Notes: generated by a model not told the origin, from the letters alone. A DNA stretch of 64,000 nucleotides from Halomonas sp. M4R1S46 (GCF_025725685.1 NZ_CP107008.1:372001-436000); one strand, 5' to 3'; shown: positions 9,569 to 17,326, counted from the first letter of the stretch. Made by a program: numbers and translations.

Positions 9569-9691
9569 TCAGCGCGTGCGGGCGGCGTCGCGCTTCATGG
9601 CCTGGCGCAGCAGGGCGATGCCGCCGACGCTGATGCCGACCAGGCTGGCGATCAGGGCGAGACTGGCGATCACAGGGGTATCGAGGTACAT
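9569..9691 (-). CDS. Predicted 40-residue single-pass membrane protein
   Basis: A short frame starting MYLDTPVIASLALIASLVGI, with one hydrophobic helix (about residues 7-28) and a basic tail (LLRQAMKRDAARTR), so the C terminus is probably cytoplasmic. AAGGAGT lies upstream at a suitable distance. It follows the DUF501 gene on the same strand and is followed by a good terminator, which supports it being real. No family is recognised. Confidence 0.5.
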   Translation of the reverse strand: MYLDTPVIASLALIASLVGISVGGIALLRQAMKRDAARTR

Positions 9692-9744
9692 CGGGGACTC
9701 CTTGGATGTGATGTCGGGGGAGGGGGAAGCGTCGTGAAGTCGGC

Positions 9745-10245
9745 TCAGGGCAGGCCGTCGATCACGCCATACTCGGCGTCGAGCCAGCGGCCGATGACGT
9801 TGTCGCCGCACAGGTGGTGGGCGTACTGGGTGTGCAGGCAGCGTACCTGGTCCCAGTTGGCGATACCGCCGATGCCGCGCTCGCGCAGCACGTCGGCATA
9901 GCCCAGGCGCTCGACCTCGGCCCGCTGCGCCGCGCTCATGTGCCGCCAGCGGGCGTCCACGTAGTCGGCATGGCTGCGGTGGTAGGCGGCCAGGAACTCG
10001 GGGTCGTCCCGGAGGCGGGTCTCGAGAGCCTTGATGACGCCGGCGGCCTCGATGCGGGACAGCTCGACCTTCAGGGTCTCGGAGCTGAGCCAGTAGAGGG
10101 TCGGGAAGGGCTTGCCGTCGACGATGGGCGCCATGCGCAGCACCAGCGGCGTGCCCGCGCCGTCGGTGGCGGCCAGGGTCTCGATGCCGCGGGGCGCACG
10201 GCCGAGCTGTTCGGCAATGAGGCCCAGCTGGCGCTCGTCAGGCAT
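9745..10245 (-). CDS. DUF501 family protein
   Basis: A protein of about 166 residues with the DUF501 pattern: LGRAPRGI, PTLYWLSSE, SRIEAAGVIKALE, CLHTQYAHHLCGDNVIGRWL with conserved Cys/His positions. The function of the family is unknown. The ATG at 10245 overlaps the upstream gene's stop by 8 bp; an in-frame GTG at 10266 would give a longer overlap. It is cotranscribed with the unknown gene upstream. Confidence 0.8.
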   Translation of the reverse strand: MPDERQLGLIAEQLGRAPRGIETLAATDGAGTPLVLRMAPIVDGKPFPTLYWLSSETLKVELSRIEAAGVIKALETRLRDDPEFLAAYHRSHADYVDARWRHMSAAQRAEVERLGYADVLRERGIGGIANWDQVRCLHTQYAHHLCGDNVIGRWLDAEYGVIDGLP

Positions 10246-10564
10246 CGTGTCGGGACGGATCACCATCGTCGGGGTCTCGTATGAACTTGTTCGAACGGCC
10301 CACGGCGCGAAAGAAGGTCCGGTTGAGTTGCTCGGGGGTGGCCACGTAGCCCCACTGCCGTTCGCAGTACTCGCCGGCCCGCGCCATCAGCACGTCATAG
10401 AGGCGGTTGAACGGCGCATCATAATCGTAAGGGTCTTCCCCGAACAAGCGGATGTGGGGAAAGTCGGCGAAACGCTCCATGAAGAAGCGTTCCAGGTCGG
10501 CCTCGACGGCGCGGTGACGCGCGACATCATCGGGGTCGAGCCAGAGATCGTAGCGGATACCCAT
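10238..10564 (-). CDS. Conserved hypothetical protein, 108 residues
   Basis: Starts MGIRYDLWLDPDDVARHRAV, rich in aromatic and acidic residues (FGEDPYDYDAPFNRLYDVL), with no signal peptide and no membrane segment. I do not recognise a family. GGGAGCCG lies upstream of the ATG, and the 3' end overlaps the DUF501 gene, so translation is probably coupled. It is likely a real cytosolic protein. Confidence 0.65.
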   Translation of the reverse strand: MGIRYDLWLDPDDVARHRAVEADLERFFMERFADFPHIRLFGEDPYDYDAPFNRLYDVLMARAGEYCERQWGYVATPEQLNRTFFRAVGRSNKFIRDPDDGDPSRHDA

Positions 10565-10651
10565 CGGCGGCTCCCTCGGGTGGACGGGCTCGGCGATGCC
10601 GAGGCGGTATGCATGGGACCGCGCCCCATGGCGTTCGGCTCGGCGTGCCGG

Positions 10652-11122
10652 TCAGCGCCGGGCCAGGGGCGCGAAGCGGGCCTCGAGCAGCCGGGCCAGG
10701 TCCCGGGGGGCGAGGCGGATCTCCAGTCCCCGCCGGCCGCCGCTGACATGGAGGGCGGCGAGTGGCTCGGCGCTGTCGTCGACGAAGGCGGCCAGGCGCT
10801 TCTTCTGGCCCAGGGGGCTGATGCCGCCCACCACATAGCCCGTGGCCCGTTCGGCTTCCGCGGGGTCGGCCATCACCGCCTTGCGGGCGCCGGCGGCCCG
10901 CGCCAGGGCCTTGAGGTCGAGCTGGCTCGCCACCGGGACGATGGCCATCGCCAGCCGGCCATCGTCGAGCCGGGCCAGCAGGGTCTTGAAGACCTCCCAG
11001 GGCGACAGTCCCAGGGCCTCGGCGGCCTCCTCGCCGTAGGCCGGACGGCGCGGGTCATGCGCGTAGCTGGCCAGGGCGAAGGCCACACCGGCCTGCTCCA
11101 GCACCTTCACGGCCGGTGTCAT
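10652..11122 (-). CDS. ybaK: Cys-tRNA(Pro) deacylase YbaK/EbsC
   Basis: A 156-residue trans-editing protein that hydrolyses Cys-tRNA(Pro) mis-charged by ProRS. Family motifs are the Lys in EVFKTLL (essential in YbaK) and YVVGGISPLGQKKRL. Length matches E. coli YbaK (159). Its ATG overlaps the stop of the thioesterase gene by 4 bp (ATGA), so the two are coupled. Confidence 0.93.
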   Translation of the reverse strand: MTPAVKVLEQAGVAFALASYAHDPRRPAYGEEAAEALGLSPWEVFKTLLARLDDGRLAMAIVPVASQLDLKALARAAGARKAVMADPAEAERATGYVVGGISPLGQKKRLAAFVDDSAEPLAALHVSGGRRGLEIRLAPRDLARLLEARFAPLARR

Positions 11123-11529
11123 GCGTCGATGGCCTCCGGCTCCTGCAGGTGCGCCTCCAGCGCCCGGCGCAGCTCGCCCTCGATGGGCACGGCACGCTTG
11201 GCGTCATGGTCGAACTGCACCAGCACCGTGTGCCCCAGGTTGGCGAGCGCGCCGTTCTGGCGGGCCTCCTGGGTCACGGTGAAGGAACTGGTGCCGAGTC
11301 GCGTGAGGTAGGTGCGGATCTCGATGTCGTGGCCATAGTAGAGTTCCGCCCGGTAGTCGATTTCCATGCGTGCCATGATCAGCCGCCACTGGCGCGGGTC
11401 GAGGTCCGGCGTGAACAGCCGGAAGAGATCGTTGCGGGCCAGCTCGAACCAGGCCGGCAGGCGGGTGTTGTTGATGTGGCCCAGGGCGTCGGTGTCATGG
11501 AAGGCGGGCTCGATGGTGCGGACGAACAT
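11119..11529 (-). CDS. Hotdog-fold acyl-CoA thioesterase (YbgC/FadM type)
   Basis: A 136-residue single hotdog domain of the 4-hydroxybenzoyl-CoA thioesterase family. The motif FHDTDALGHINN carries the catalytic Asp, followed by ARMEIDYRAELYYGHDIEI. It should hydrolyse acyl-CoA thioesters in the cytosol; the chain-length preference is unknown. It lies upstream of and overlaps ybaK. Confidence 0.88.
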   Translation of the reverse strand: MFVRTIEPAFHDTDALGHINNTRLPAWFELARNDLFRLFTPDLDPRQWRLIMARMEIDYRAELYYGHDIEIRTYLTRLGTSSFTVTQEARQNGALANLGHTVLVQFDHDAKRAVPIEGELRRALEAHLQEPEAIDA

Positions 11530-11595
11530 GCGGGCTCCTCATGGGCGATGGCCGGCTGGCCGGGGCTTCCAGCATTACCCCGAGCAAGCGCTCGG

Positions 11596-12408
11596 TCAAG
11601 ACGCGGCGGCGCGACGGGCCTGCCACCAGGCTTGACCTCGGGTCCAGGCCAGCAGCCAGGCGGTGGCGGCGGCGAAGCCGGTTAGGGTGCCCGGCACCAG
11701 GCCCAGGCTGTCGTAGGTCAGGGAGACACTCAGGGCATAGCACAGCAGCGAGCCGAGGCCGGCCGGGTAGTGCTTGATCACCGTGGCCACCGGAGCGGCG
11801 CCATGGGTCAGGTGGAGGATCACCAGGAAGGGGTACATGGTCACCGGGAAGGCGGCCATGACCCCGGCCCAGGACGTCGGCACCACATGGGCGAGGCCGG
11901 TGATCAGGAAGATGATGGCGGCGGCCAGTCCGGCGCGCAGCCCCAGCGCCGGCCAGCTGAAGCCACCCTTGGGCTGGGCGGCGATATCCGGCACGCGGCG
12001 GTAGAGGCGGATGAAGACGAGGATCGCCACCAGGGTGGTCAGGGTGCCGCTGACCCGGGTGAACTCGATGCGGGTCAACAGCAGGCTGACCAGCAGCCAG
12101 GCGGCCAGGCCGCCGGCGGTGCCCGTCAGCACCCCCCGCAGGCCGTCGCGGCGGGCGCAGAGCAGGTAGCCGCCGCCCAGCGCCAGGGTGGCGGAGAACC
12201 CCGCCAGGGTATGCACCGCACTCTCGGCGGCGAAGCCCGGCGAGAGCTCCAGGCCGATGAAGAACAGCGCGATGGCGGTGCCCAGGGGGTAGCCCGAGAG
12301 CAGCCCCGCCACGCGGGTGCTGAGGCGTTCGGCGATCGCCGACAGCCCCAGCACCACGCCGATCGACACCAGCAGCTTGGCCAGTTGCCAGCTCAACGGA
12401 ACGTCCAT
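11596..12408 (-). CDS. Polytopic membrane protein with internal duplication
   Basis: A 270-residue, very hydrophobic protein with about 8-9 predicted transmembrane helices. Residues 33-58 (AGLLSGYPLGTAIALFF ...) resemble residues 181-203 (AGVMAAFPVTMYPFLVI ...), suggesting two repeats of about 4 helices each, a transporter-like build. I recognise no characterised family; a small-molecule carrier is a guess. The gene stands alone on the minus strand, divergent from the HNH gene. Confidence 0.7.
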   Translation of the reverse strand: MDVPLSWQLAKLLVSIGVVLGLSAIAERLSTRVAGLLSGYPLGTAIALFFIGLELSPGFAAESAVHTLAGFSATLALGGGYLLCARRDGLRGVLTGTAGGLAAWLLVSLLLTRIEFTRVSGTLTTLVAILVFIRLYRRVPDIAAQPKGGFSWPALGLRAGLAAAIIFLITGLAHVVPTSWAGVMAAFPVTMYPFLVILHLTHGAAPVATVIKHYPAGLGSLLCYALSVSLTYDSLGLVPGTLTGFAAATAWLLAWTRGQAWWQARRAAAS

Positions 12409-12437
12409 GCCGTTTCCCTTATCCTTGTGTTGAATGA

Positions 12438-12797
12438 ATGCCCGTCGTCGAGGTGCCCATGGCCGGTCACGACCTCTCGCCCCCGCCGCGCCCCGAGACC
12501 TGCGAGCTGTGCGGGCGGGCGGCGCCCCTGACGCGACACCACCTGATTCCCCGCGCGCTGCATGGCAAGGCGCGCTATCGCCGTCGGTTCGATCGCGTCG
12601 AGCGGCTCACGTCCATCCTGTGGGTCTGCCATGCCTGTCACAAGCACATCCATGGGGTGCTCGGCGAGCGCGAGCTGGCTGAGCATTATCGCAGCCGTGA
12701 GGCGCTGATGCGCCACCCGGAGATTCGGGCCTTCGTCGACTGGCTGTCCACCAAGCCCCCGGGCTTCCGCCCCAAGCGGCCGAGTCGCCGCCGCTAG
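12438..12797 (+). CDS. HNH-endonuclease-like zinc protein
   Basis: A 119-residue protein with a CxxC pair (CELCGR), the HNH core LTRHHLIPRALHG, and a second pair VCHACHKHIHG. This is the zinc-bound beta-beta-alpha metal finger of HNH nucleases. The C terminus is basic (PKRPSRRR), consistent with nucleic-acid binding. ATG at 12438, or seven codons later at 12459, could be the start. It is a stand-alone domain without restriction or intron context, so the role is unknown. Confidence 0.75.
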   Translation: MPVVEVPMAGHDLSPPPRPETCELCGRAAPLTRHHLIPRALHGKARYRRRFDRVERLTSILWVCHACHKHIHGVLGERELAEHYRSREALMRHPEIRAFVDWLSTKPPGFRPKRPSRRR

Positions 12798-12811
12798 CGG
12801 CAGACGGGCTC

Positions 12812-13258
12812 TCAGACCAGTCGCAGTCCCTGACGGTCCGTCCAGGCCGCCTTGAGGGCGGCGGCGAGCGGCTCCCGCAGGTGCTCCGGCAGGGCGCCCG
12901 CCGCGCTCTGGTAATCCTCATCGGCCCGGTTGCGCAGCCAGCAGTAGGCCCAGGCGCAGGCCTCGTCGTCGTCGGCCGGCACCGGTCGGGCGGGCATCTG
13001 GACGAGCAGGAAGACCGCCGTGCGGCCGGCCCAGAGGGGGATCTCCTCGCCGCCGTCGGCGCGGCTCCAGGCGTCGAGGGTGGCGCCGCTGGGGGTGGCC
13101 TCCGGCGCGCCCAGCTTGGCGACCCGGGCGGTCTCGGCCAGGATCAGTGCCAGGCGATCCGCATCGCCCTGGCCGGTTGTCAGCCAGCGGGCGATGACGG
13201 CGGGCAGGCCGCGGCGCACCTTGGCATAGAAGCCGCTTTGCGGCATGGTCTCAGGCAT
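12812..13258 (-). CDS. Conserved hypothetical protein, 148 residues
   Basis: Starts MPETMPQSGFYAKVRRGLPA, with a Trp/Ala-rich alpha-helical body (IPLWAGRTAVFLLVQMP, DDDEACAWAYCWLRNR). No signal peptide and no family recognised. The start at 13258 is chosen because AAGGGGG lies 8 bases upstream; a longer in-frame start at 13309 would overlap the divergent C-S lyase gene. It is convergent with the HNH gene and divergent from patB. Confidence 0.6.
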   Translation of the reverse strand: MPETMPQSGFYAKVRRGLPAVIARWLTTGQGDADRLALILAETARVAKLGAPEATPSGATLDAWSRADGGEEIPLWAGRTAVFLLVQMPARPVPADDDEACAWAYCWLRNRADEDYQSAAGALPEHLREPLAAALKAAWTDRQGLRLV

Positions 13259-13289
13259 TCGTCTGGCCCCCTTGGAAGCAGGACTGTCT

Positions 13290-14480
13290 ATGGAATTCGA
13301 TTTTGCCACGCCCGTCGAGCGCCGCCACCCGTCCGGGGTCGAAGGGGCCTCCGACTGGCCGTCCCAGAAGTGGCATCGCTACGGCGAGGACGTGTTGCCG
13401 CTGTGGGTGGCCGACATGGATTTCCGCTCGCCCCCGGCGGTGATCGAGGCGCTGCATGCCCGGGTCGCGCATGGTGTCTTCGGCTATGGACTGGTGCCGG
13501 ACAGCCTCAGGCAGACCCTCTGTGCCTGGAGCGCCGAGCACTATGGCTGGGAGATCGAGCCGGACTGGCAGCTGTGGCTGCCGGGGGTGGTCCCGGCCCT
13601 GCACCTCGCCAGCCTGGCCTTGACCGAGCCGGGTGAGGGCGTGCTGACGGTGACCCCCATCTACCCCCCCTTCCTCAAGGTGGCCGAGCACACCGGGCGC
13701 CTGCCGCAGCGGGTCGCCCTGCGTCCCCCCGCCGGCCCCGACGGCGACTGGACGCTGGACCTGGCGGCGCTGGAGGCGGCCATCACGCCCGAGACGCGGC
13801 TGCTGCTGTGGTGTCAGCCCCACAATCCGACCGGCCGGGTCTGGACCACCGAGGAACTGGACGGCCTGGCGGCGTTGGTCGAGCGCCATGACCTCATCGT
13901 CGCCTCGGATGAGCTGCACTGTGATCTGCTGCTCGACGACGGGGTCCGCCACCGCCCCCTGGCGGCGGCCTATCCGGCCCTCGCCGCGCGGATCCTGACG
14001 CTCTGGGCGCCCTCCAAGACCTTCAACCTCGCCGGTCTGACCGCGGCCTGCGCGGTGATCCCCGACGCCGGCCTGCGTCGCCGCTTCGCCGCCCGGGCCA
14101 GGGGGCTGCAGCCGGACGGCAACGTGCTTGGGCTGGTGGCCGCCGAGGCCGCCTATCGCCATGGGGATCCCTGGCGGCGGGCCCTGCTCGAGACGCTGCG
14201 CGACAATCGCCGGCGGCTGGTCGAGCGGGTGGCGCGCTGGCCCGGGGTGGCGATGGCCTCGCCGGCCTCCACCTACCTGGCCTGGCTGGACCTGCGCGAG
14301 GCGCCGGCCCTGCAGGATACCCAGAAGTCCCCCCAGCAGGCCTTGCTGGAGTGGGCCGGGGTGGCATTGTCCGATGGCGCCGCCTTCGGCTGGCCGGGGT
14401 TCGTGCGGCTCAATTTCGGCACCACCGCCCGGCAGCTCGAGGCGGCCCTCGACCGCCTGGAGGGCGTGCTCGGCACCTGA
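13290..14480 (+). CDS. patB: PLP-dependent C-S lyase, MalY/PatB family
   Basis: A 396-residue fold-type I PLP enzyme. The N terminus has the MalY/PatB signature (VLPLWVADMDFRSPPAVIEAL, residues 37 onward), then WCQPHNPTGRVW, SDELHCDL and the PLP lysine in WAPSKTFNLAGL. Family members cleave C-S bonds in cystathionine or cysteine conjugates, releasing pyruvate and ammonia. The ATG at 13290 has GGAAGCAGG upstream, and the conserved FDFATPVERR begins right after it. The exact substrate is inferred. Confidence 0.9.
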   Translation: MEFDFATPVERRHPSGVEGASDWPSQKWHRYGEDVLPLWVADMDFRSPPAVIEALHARVAHGVFGYGLVPDSLRQTLCAWSAEHYGWEIEPDWQLWLPGVVPALHLASLALTEPGEGVLTVTPIYPPFLKVAEHTGRLPQRVALRPPAGPDGDWTLDLAALEAAITPETRLLLWCQPHNPTGRVWTTEELDGLAALVERHDLIVASDELHCDLLLDDGVRHRPLAAAYPALAARILTLWAPSKTFNLAGLTAACAVIPDAGLRRRFAARARGLQPDGNVLGLVAAEAAYRHGDPWRRALLETLRDNRRRLVERVARWPGVAMASPASTYLAWLDLREAPALQDTQKSPQQALLEWAGVALSDGAAFGWPGFVRLNFGTTARQLEAALDRLEGVLGT

Positions 14481-14483
14481 CAC

Positions 14484-14513
14484 GACTCGGCCGCCCCGGG
14501 GGCGGCCGAGCGG
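14484..14513. terminator. Bidirectional hairpin between patB and cnoX
   Basis: CTCGGCCGCCCC and GGGGCGGCCGAG form a perfect GC-rich stem between two convergent genes. No strong T-run is present. Confidence 0.55.
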
Positions 14514-14516
14514 TCG

Positions 14517-15452
14517 TCAGTAGAGCTGGGCGAAGAGCCTGCGGCGGAAGGTGACGGTCAGCGGGTGGTCGGCGCCCAGGGCATCGAAGACCCGCAACAG
14601 GGTCTTGCGGGCCGCGTCGTCGCCGTAGGCGCGGTCACTCTTCATCAGCGCCAACAGGGCCTCCAGGCCGGCCTCGTACTGGCCGTCGGCGACCTGGCGC
14701 AGTGCCCGCCGGTAGCGGGCCTCGCTATCGTCGCGCCCCTCGAGGGCGGCGAGCTCCTCGGCGGAGGGCGCCTCCTCGCCGAACTCGATGCTGGCGCGCA
14801 CGCCGCGGGCCGGCGCCGCGTCCCGTTCCTCCGGCGGCAAGGCGTCGAGCAGGGCCCGTGCCTGCTGGGGCTCGCCGGTGGCGACCAGGGTGCGGGCGAG
14901 CTCCACCTGGTAGGGGACATGCTCCGGCCACTGCTGGACCAGCTCCTCGTAGATCTGCCGGGCGGTGGTGGCGTCGCCGGCCTCGAGGGCGGCGGCGGCC
15001 TGCTCCTCGGGGCTCAGCTGGGCCTCGGCAGGGGCCTGGAAGTAGCGCCCCAGCCACTCGCGGATCTCCTTCTCGGGCAGCGCCCCCTGGAACTGGTCGA
15101 CCAGGCCGCCCTGGCTGATCAGCTTGACGTCGGGGACCGAGCGCACGCCGAGCTGCCCGGCGATATCCTGGTTATCGTCGATGTTGAGCTTGGCCAGGAT
15201 GAAGGCACCGTTGTACTCCCGGGCGAGCTTCTCGAGTACCGGCATCAGGTTCTTGCACGGCTCGCACCAGGGGGCCCAGCAATCGAGGAGCACCGGTACC
15301 TGCATGGAGGTCTCGAGCAGTTGCTGGATGTTGCTGCGGTCGACATCGATGATCAGCTCGGCGCCCGGCTGGTCCTCGGCGGTGCTGGACGATGGCTCGG
15401 GGCCGCTATCGGCGGTGAGCGGCTCCCCGGTGCGGGGGTCGACGATCGGCAT
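14517..15452 (-). CDS. cnoX: Thioredoxin-TPR chaperedoxin CnoX (YbbN)
   Basis: A 311-residue protein. The N-terminal thioredoxin domain (about residues 30-135) has the active site CWAPWCEPCKNL and the cis-Pro segment VRSVPDVKL. The C-terminal half is TPR-like (AAAALEAGDATTARQIYEELVQQ). CnoX/YbbN protects chaperone clients from oxidative aggregation. E. coli CnoX has lost the first active-site Cys, whereas this one keeps a full CxxC and may be redox-active. The start at 15452 is chosen because homology begins there; upstream sequence in frame is low complexity. Confidence 0.92.
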   Translation of the reverse strand: MPIVDPRTGEPLTADSGPEPSSSTAEDQPGAELIIDVDRSNIQQLLETSMQVPVLLDCWAPWCEPCKNLMPVLEKLAREYNGAFILAKLNIDDNQDIAGQLGVRSVPDVKLISQGGLVDQFQGALPEKEIREWLGRYFQAPAEAQLSPEEQAAAALEAGDATTARQIYEELVQQWPEHVPYQVELARTLVATGEPQQARALLDALPPEERDAAPARGVRASIEFGEEAPSAEELAALEGRDDSEARYRRALRQVADGQYEAGLEALLALMKSDRAYGDDAARKTLLRVFDALGADHPLTVTFRRRLFAQLY

Positions 15453-15532
15453 GATGGGCTGGCCTTGAAATGATGGTGAATTTGTTACCCAGATGCGGGT
15501 GATCGCAGCGGGATTCAAGGGGGAGGGCGACG

Positions 15533-15649
15533 ATGAAGCGGTTCCGGTGGTGGGGGACCGGCGTCGGGTTGCTGCTCGTGATGCTGTCGGCGGCCCCCGT
15601 GTGGCTGCTGGCCACCGACCGGGTGGCGGGCGTCGGTCACTGGGCCTAG
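15533..15649 (+). CDS. Predicted 38-residue membrane microprotein
   Basis: A short frame MKRFRWWGTGVGLLLVMLSA followed by PVWLLATDRVAGVGHWA. It has a basic/aromatic N terminus, one hydrophobic helix (about residues 10-27) and a short polar tail. An unusually strong purine RBS (AAGGGGGAGGG) lies 5-6 bases before the ATG. It is divergent from cnoX. No family is recognised. The RBS and clean topology are the only support. Confidence 0.45.
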   Translation: MKRFRWWGTGVGLLLVMLSAAPVWLLATDRVAGVGHWA

Positions 15650-15710
15650 GCCAGTCGCGCCCCGGCGGGGCTGGCACCGACGCCCACCGAGGCGCCGGAG
15701 CCGCCGCCTT

Positions 15711-16185
15711 TCGGTCCTGGCCTGTCTCGATGTGGGGGAGCGGGGGCCGGAGTCGAGCCGATGACCTTCCTGGGGGTGTAGCAGAGCCGAGCCCGACGAG
15801 CGACTCGGCGCTGACACCCCAGGCATGAAAAAGGCCAGAACCTCTCGGTCCTGGCCTGTCTCGATGTTGGGGAGCGGGGACCGGAGCCGAGCCGATGACC
15901 TTCCTGGGGTGTAGAGAGCCGAGCCCGACGAGGACTCGGCGCTGTCACCTCAGGCATGAAAAAGGCCAGAACCTCTCGGTCCTGGCCTGTCTCGATGTTG
16001 GGGAGCGGGGACCGGAGTCGAGCCGATGACCTTCCTGGGGGTGTAGAGAGCCGAGCCCGACGAGGACTCGGCGCTGTCACCTCAGGCATGAAAAAGGCCA
16101 GAACCTCTCGGTCTTGGCCTGTCTCGATGTTGGGTAGCGGGGACCGGAGCCGAGCCCGACGAGCTACCAGAAGGTCTGCCGTAGG
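15711..16185 (-). repeat. Tandem array of decayed tRNA-fMet copies with terminator remnants
   Basis: At least four degenerate units lie downstream of the intact tRNA-fMet gene on its strand. Later unit boundaries (GCATGAAAAAGGCCAGA) are at 15823, 15954, 16086 and 16185, spaced 131, 132 and 99 bp. Each unit keeps tRNA pieces (GCTCGTCGGGCTCG, AAGGTCATCGG, CCGGTCCCCGCT) and a version of the terminator stem AAAAAGGCCAGAA. All lack an intact anticodon arm. The unit nearest the gene still has CTGGTAGCTCGTCGGGCTC fused to CCGGTCCCCGCTACC by an internal deletion. None should give a functional tRNA. Confidence 0.75.
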
Positions 16186-16189
16186 CATG

Positions 16190-16223
16190 AAAAAGGCCAG
16201 AATCTTTCGATTCTGGCCTTTTT
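16190..16223 (-). terminator. Terminator of the tRNA-fMet gene
   Basis: AAAAAGGCCAGAAT and ATTCTGGCCTTTTT form a perfect 14-bp hairpin, 7 bp after the tRNA end on the minus strand, with T-runs in both directions. Confidence 0.88.
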
Positions 16224-16230
16224 CGGTATT

Positions 16231-16307
<77 letters not shown>

Positions 16308-16321
16308 TCAACGTGAGGCAT

Positions 16322-16349
16322 ATTCTACATGGATTCTGGCCTGCGTCAA
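16322..16349 (-). promoter_or_regulatory. Sigma-70 promoter of the tRNA-fMet gene
   Basis: On the minus strand TTGACG, a 16-bp spacer and TAGAAT lie about 14 bp before the mature tRNA 5' end. This is a strong match to the -35/-10 consensus. Confidence 0.8.
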
Positions 16350-16434
16350 TAGCCTGTTTTCGGGGCTCGTATTTCCCCGGGGCTCTGGTCCATACTCGAC
16401 CAGGGAGAGGTGTCAAAAAAGGGACATCTTTCCT

Positions 16435-16474
16435 GGCAACAATGACGTTGCCGAGCGGCTGGACACCGTGTCCA
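16435..16474. promoter_or_regulatory. Two dyads upstream of phaB, candidate operators
   Basis: GGCAAC-N6-GTTGCC (16435-16452) and TGGACAC-C-GTGTCCA (16460-16474) are both perfect inverted repeats, 45-84 bp before the phaB start. They resemble binding sites for dimeric repressors. No cognate regulator is next to the gene. I could not place a convincing -35/-10 pair for phaB. Confidence 0.4.
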
Positions 16475-16518
16475 ACGAGACGAGAAGTGGATATCGTGAA
16501 TCATCAGGGAGTTAGTCA

Positions 16519-17265
16519 ATGACAACATCATCTTCCGTCGCCTGGGTGACCGGTGGTACCGGTGGCATCGGAACGGCCATCTGCCGTGCGCTGGCCGATG
16601 CCGGGTACCAGGTGATCGCGGGCTACCACAATCCCGAGAAGGCCAAGGCCTGGCTCGAGACCCAGAAAGCCGATGGATACGACAACATCGCCCTGTCCGG
16701 GGCCGACCTTTCCGACTACGAGGCCTGCATGGCGGGGGCCAAGGAGATCCACGACACCTACGGCCCGATCAGCGTGCTGGTCAACTGTGCGGGGATCACC
16801 CGCGACGGGACCTTGAAGAAGATGACCCCGGACCAGTGGAGCGAGGTCATCGACACCAACCTCAACAGCGTGTTCAACACCTGTCGCGGCGTCATCGAGG
16901 GCATGCTCGAGCAGGGTTACGGGCGCATCATCAACATCTCGTCCATCAACGGGCGCAAGGGCCAGTTCGGCCAGGTGAACTATGCGGCGGCCAAGGCGGG
17001 CATGCACGGCCTGACCATGTCCCTGGCGCAGGAGACGGCTACCAAGGGCATCACCGTCAACACCGTCTCACCCGGCTACATCGCCACCGACATGATCATG
17101 AAGATCCCGGAGAAGGTCCGCGAGGCGATTCGCGAGACCATCCCGGTCAAGCGCTACGGCACGCCCGAGGAGATCGGCCGGCTGGTGACCTTCCTGGCCG
17201 ACAAGGAATCCGGGTTCATCACCGGGGCCAACATCGACATCAACGGTGGCCAGTTCATGGGCTGA
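16519..17265 (+). CDS. phaB: Acetoacetyl-CoA reductase (PhaB/FabG-type SDR)
   Basis: A 248-residue short-chain dehydrogenase. It has the glycine-rich NADPH site (VTGGTGGIGTAICRALADAG), VNCAGITRDGTLKKM, the catalytic Ser in NISSINGRKGQFGQ and the YAAAK pair, and ends INGGQFMG. This pattern is that of PhaB, which reduces acetoacetyl-CoA to (R)-3-hydroxybutyryl-CoA for polyhydroxybutyrate, as expected in Halomonas. FabG is the alternative, but no fatty-acid synthesis genes are nearby. It is monocistronic, with a strong hairpin after the stop. Confidence 0.88.
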   Translation: MTTSSSVAWVTGGTGGIGTAICRALADAGYQVIAGYHNPEKAKAWLETQKADGYDNIALSGADLSDYEACMAGAKEIHDTYGPISVLVNCAGITRDGTLKKMTPDQWSEVIDTNLNSVFNTCRGVIEGMLEQGYGRIINISSINGRKGQFGQVNYAAAKAGMHGLTMSLAQETATKGITVNTVSPGYIATDMIMKIPEKVREAIRETIPVKRYGTPEEIGRLVTFLADKESGFITGANIDINGGQFMG

Positions 17266-17290
17266 ACCGCCCCCGACTCGCTCACCCGAC

Positions 17291-17326
17291 ACGCAAAGCG
17301 CGAGGCCATGGCCTCGCGCTTTGCGT
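17291..17326. terminator. Palindromic bidirectional terminator
   Basis: ACGCAAAGCGCGAGGCC and its exact complement meet at CATG-like centre bases, between convergent phaB and the DUF349 gene. Confidence 0.8.

Noticed and set aside
15711..16230. CRISPR array or additional functional tRNAs suggested by the regular ~131-bp repeats
   Set aside because: The units are far too long for CRISPR repeats, have no spacers, and are recognisable truncated tRNA-fMet plus terminator copies lacking an anticodon arm.
16432..16452. Sigma-54 promoter before phaB (TGGCA ... TTGC)
   Set aside because: The spacing between the GG and GC elements is three bases too long; the sequence is better explained as an inverted repeat.
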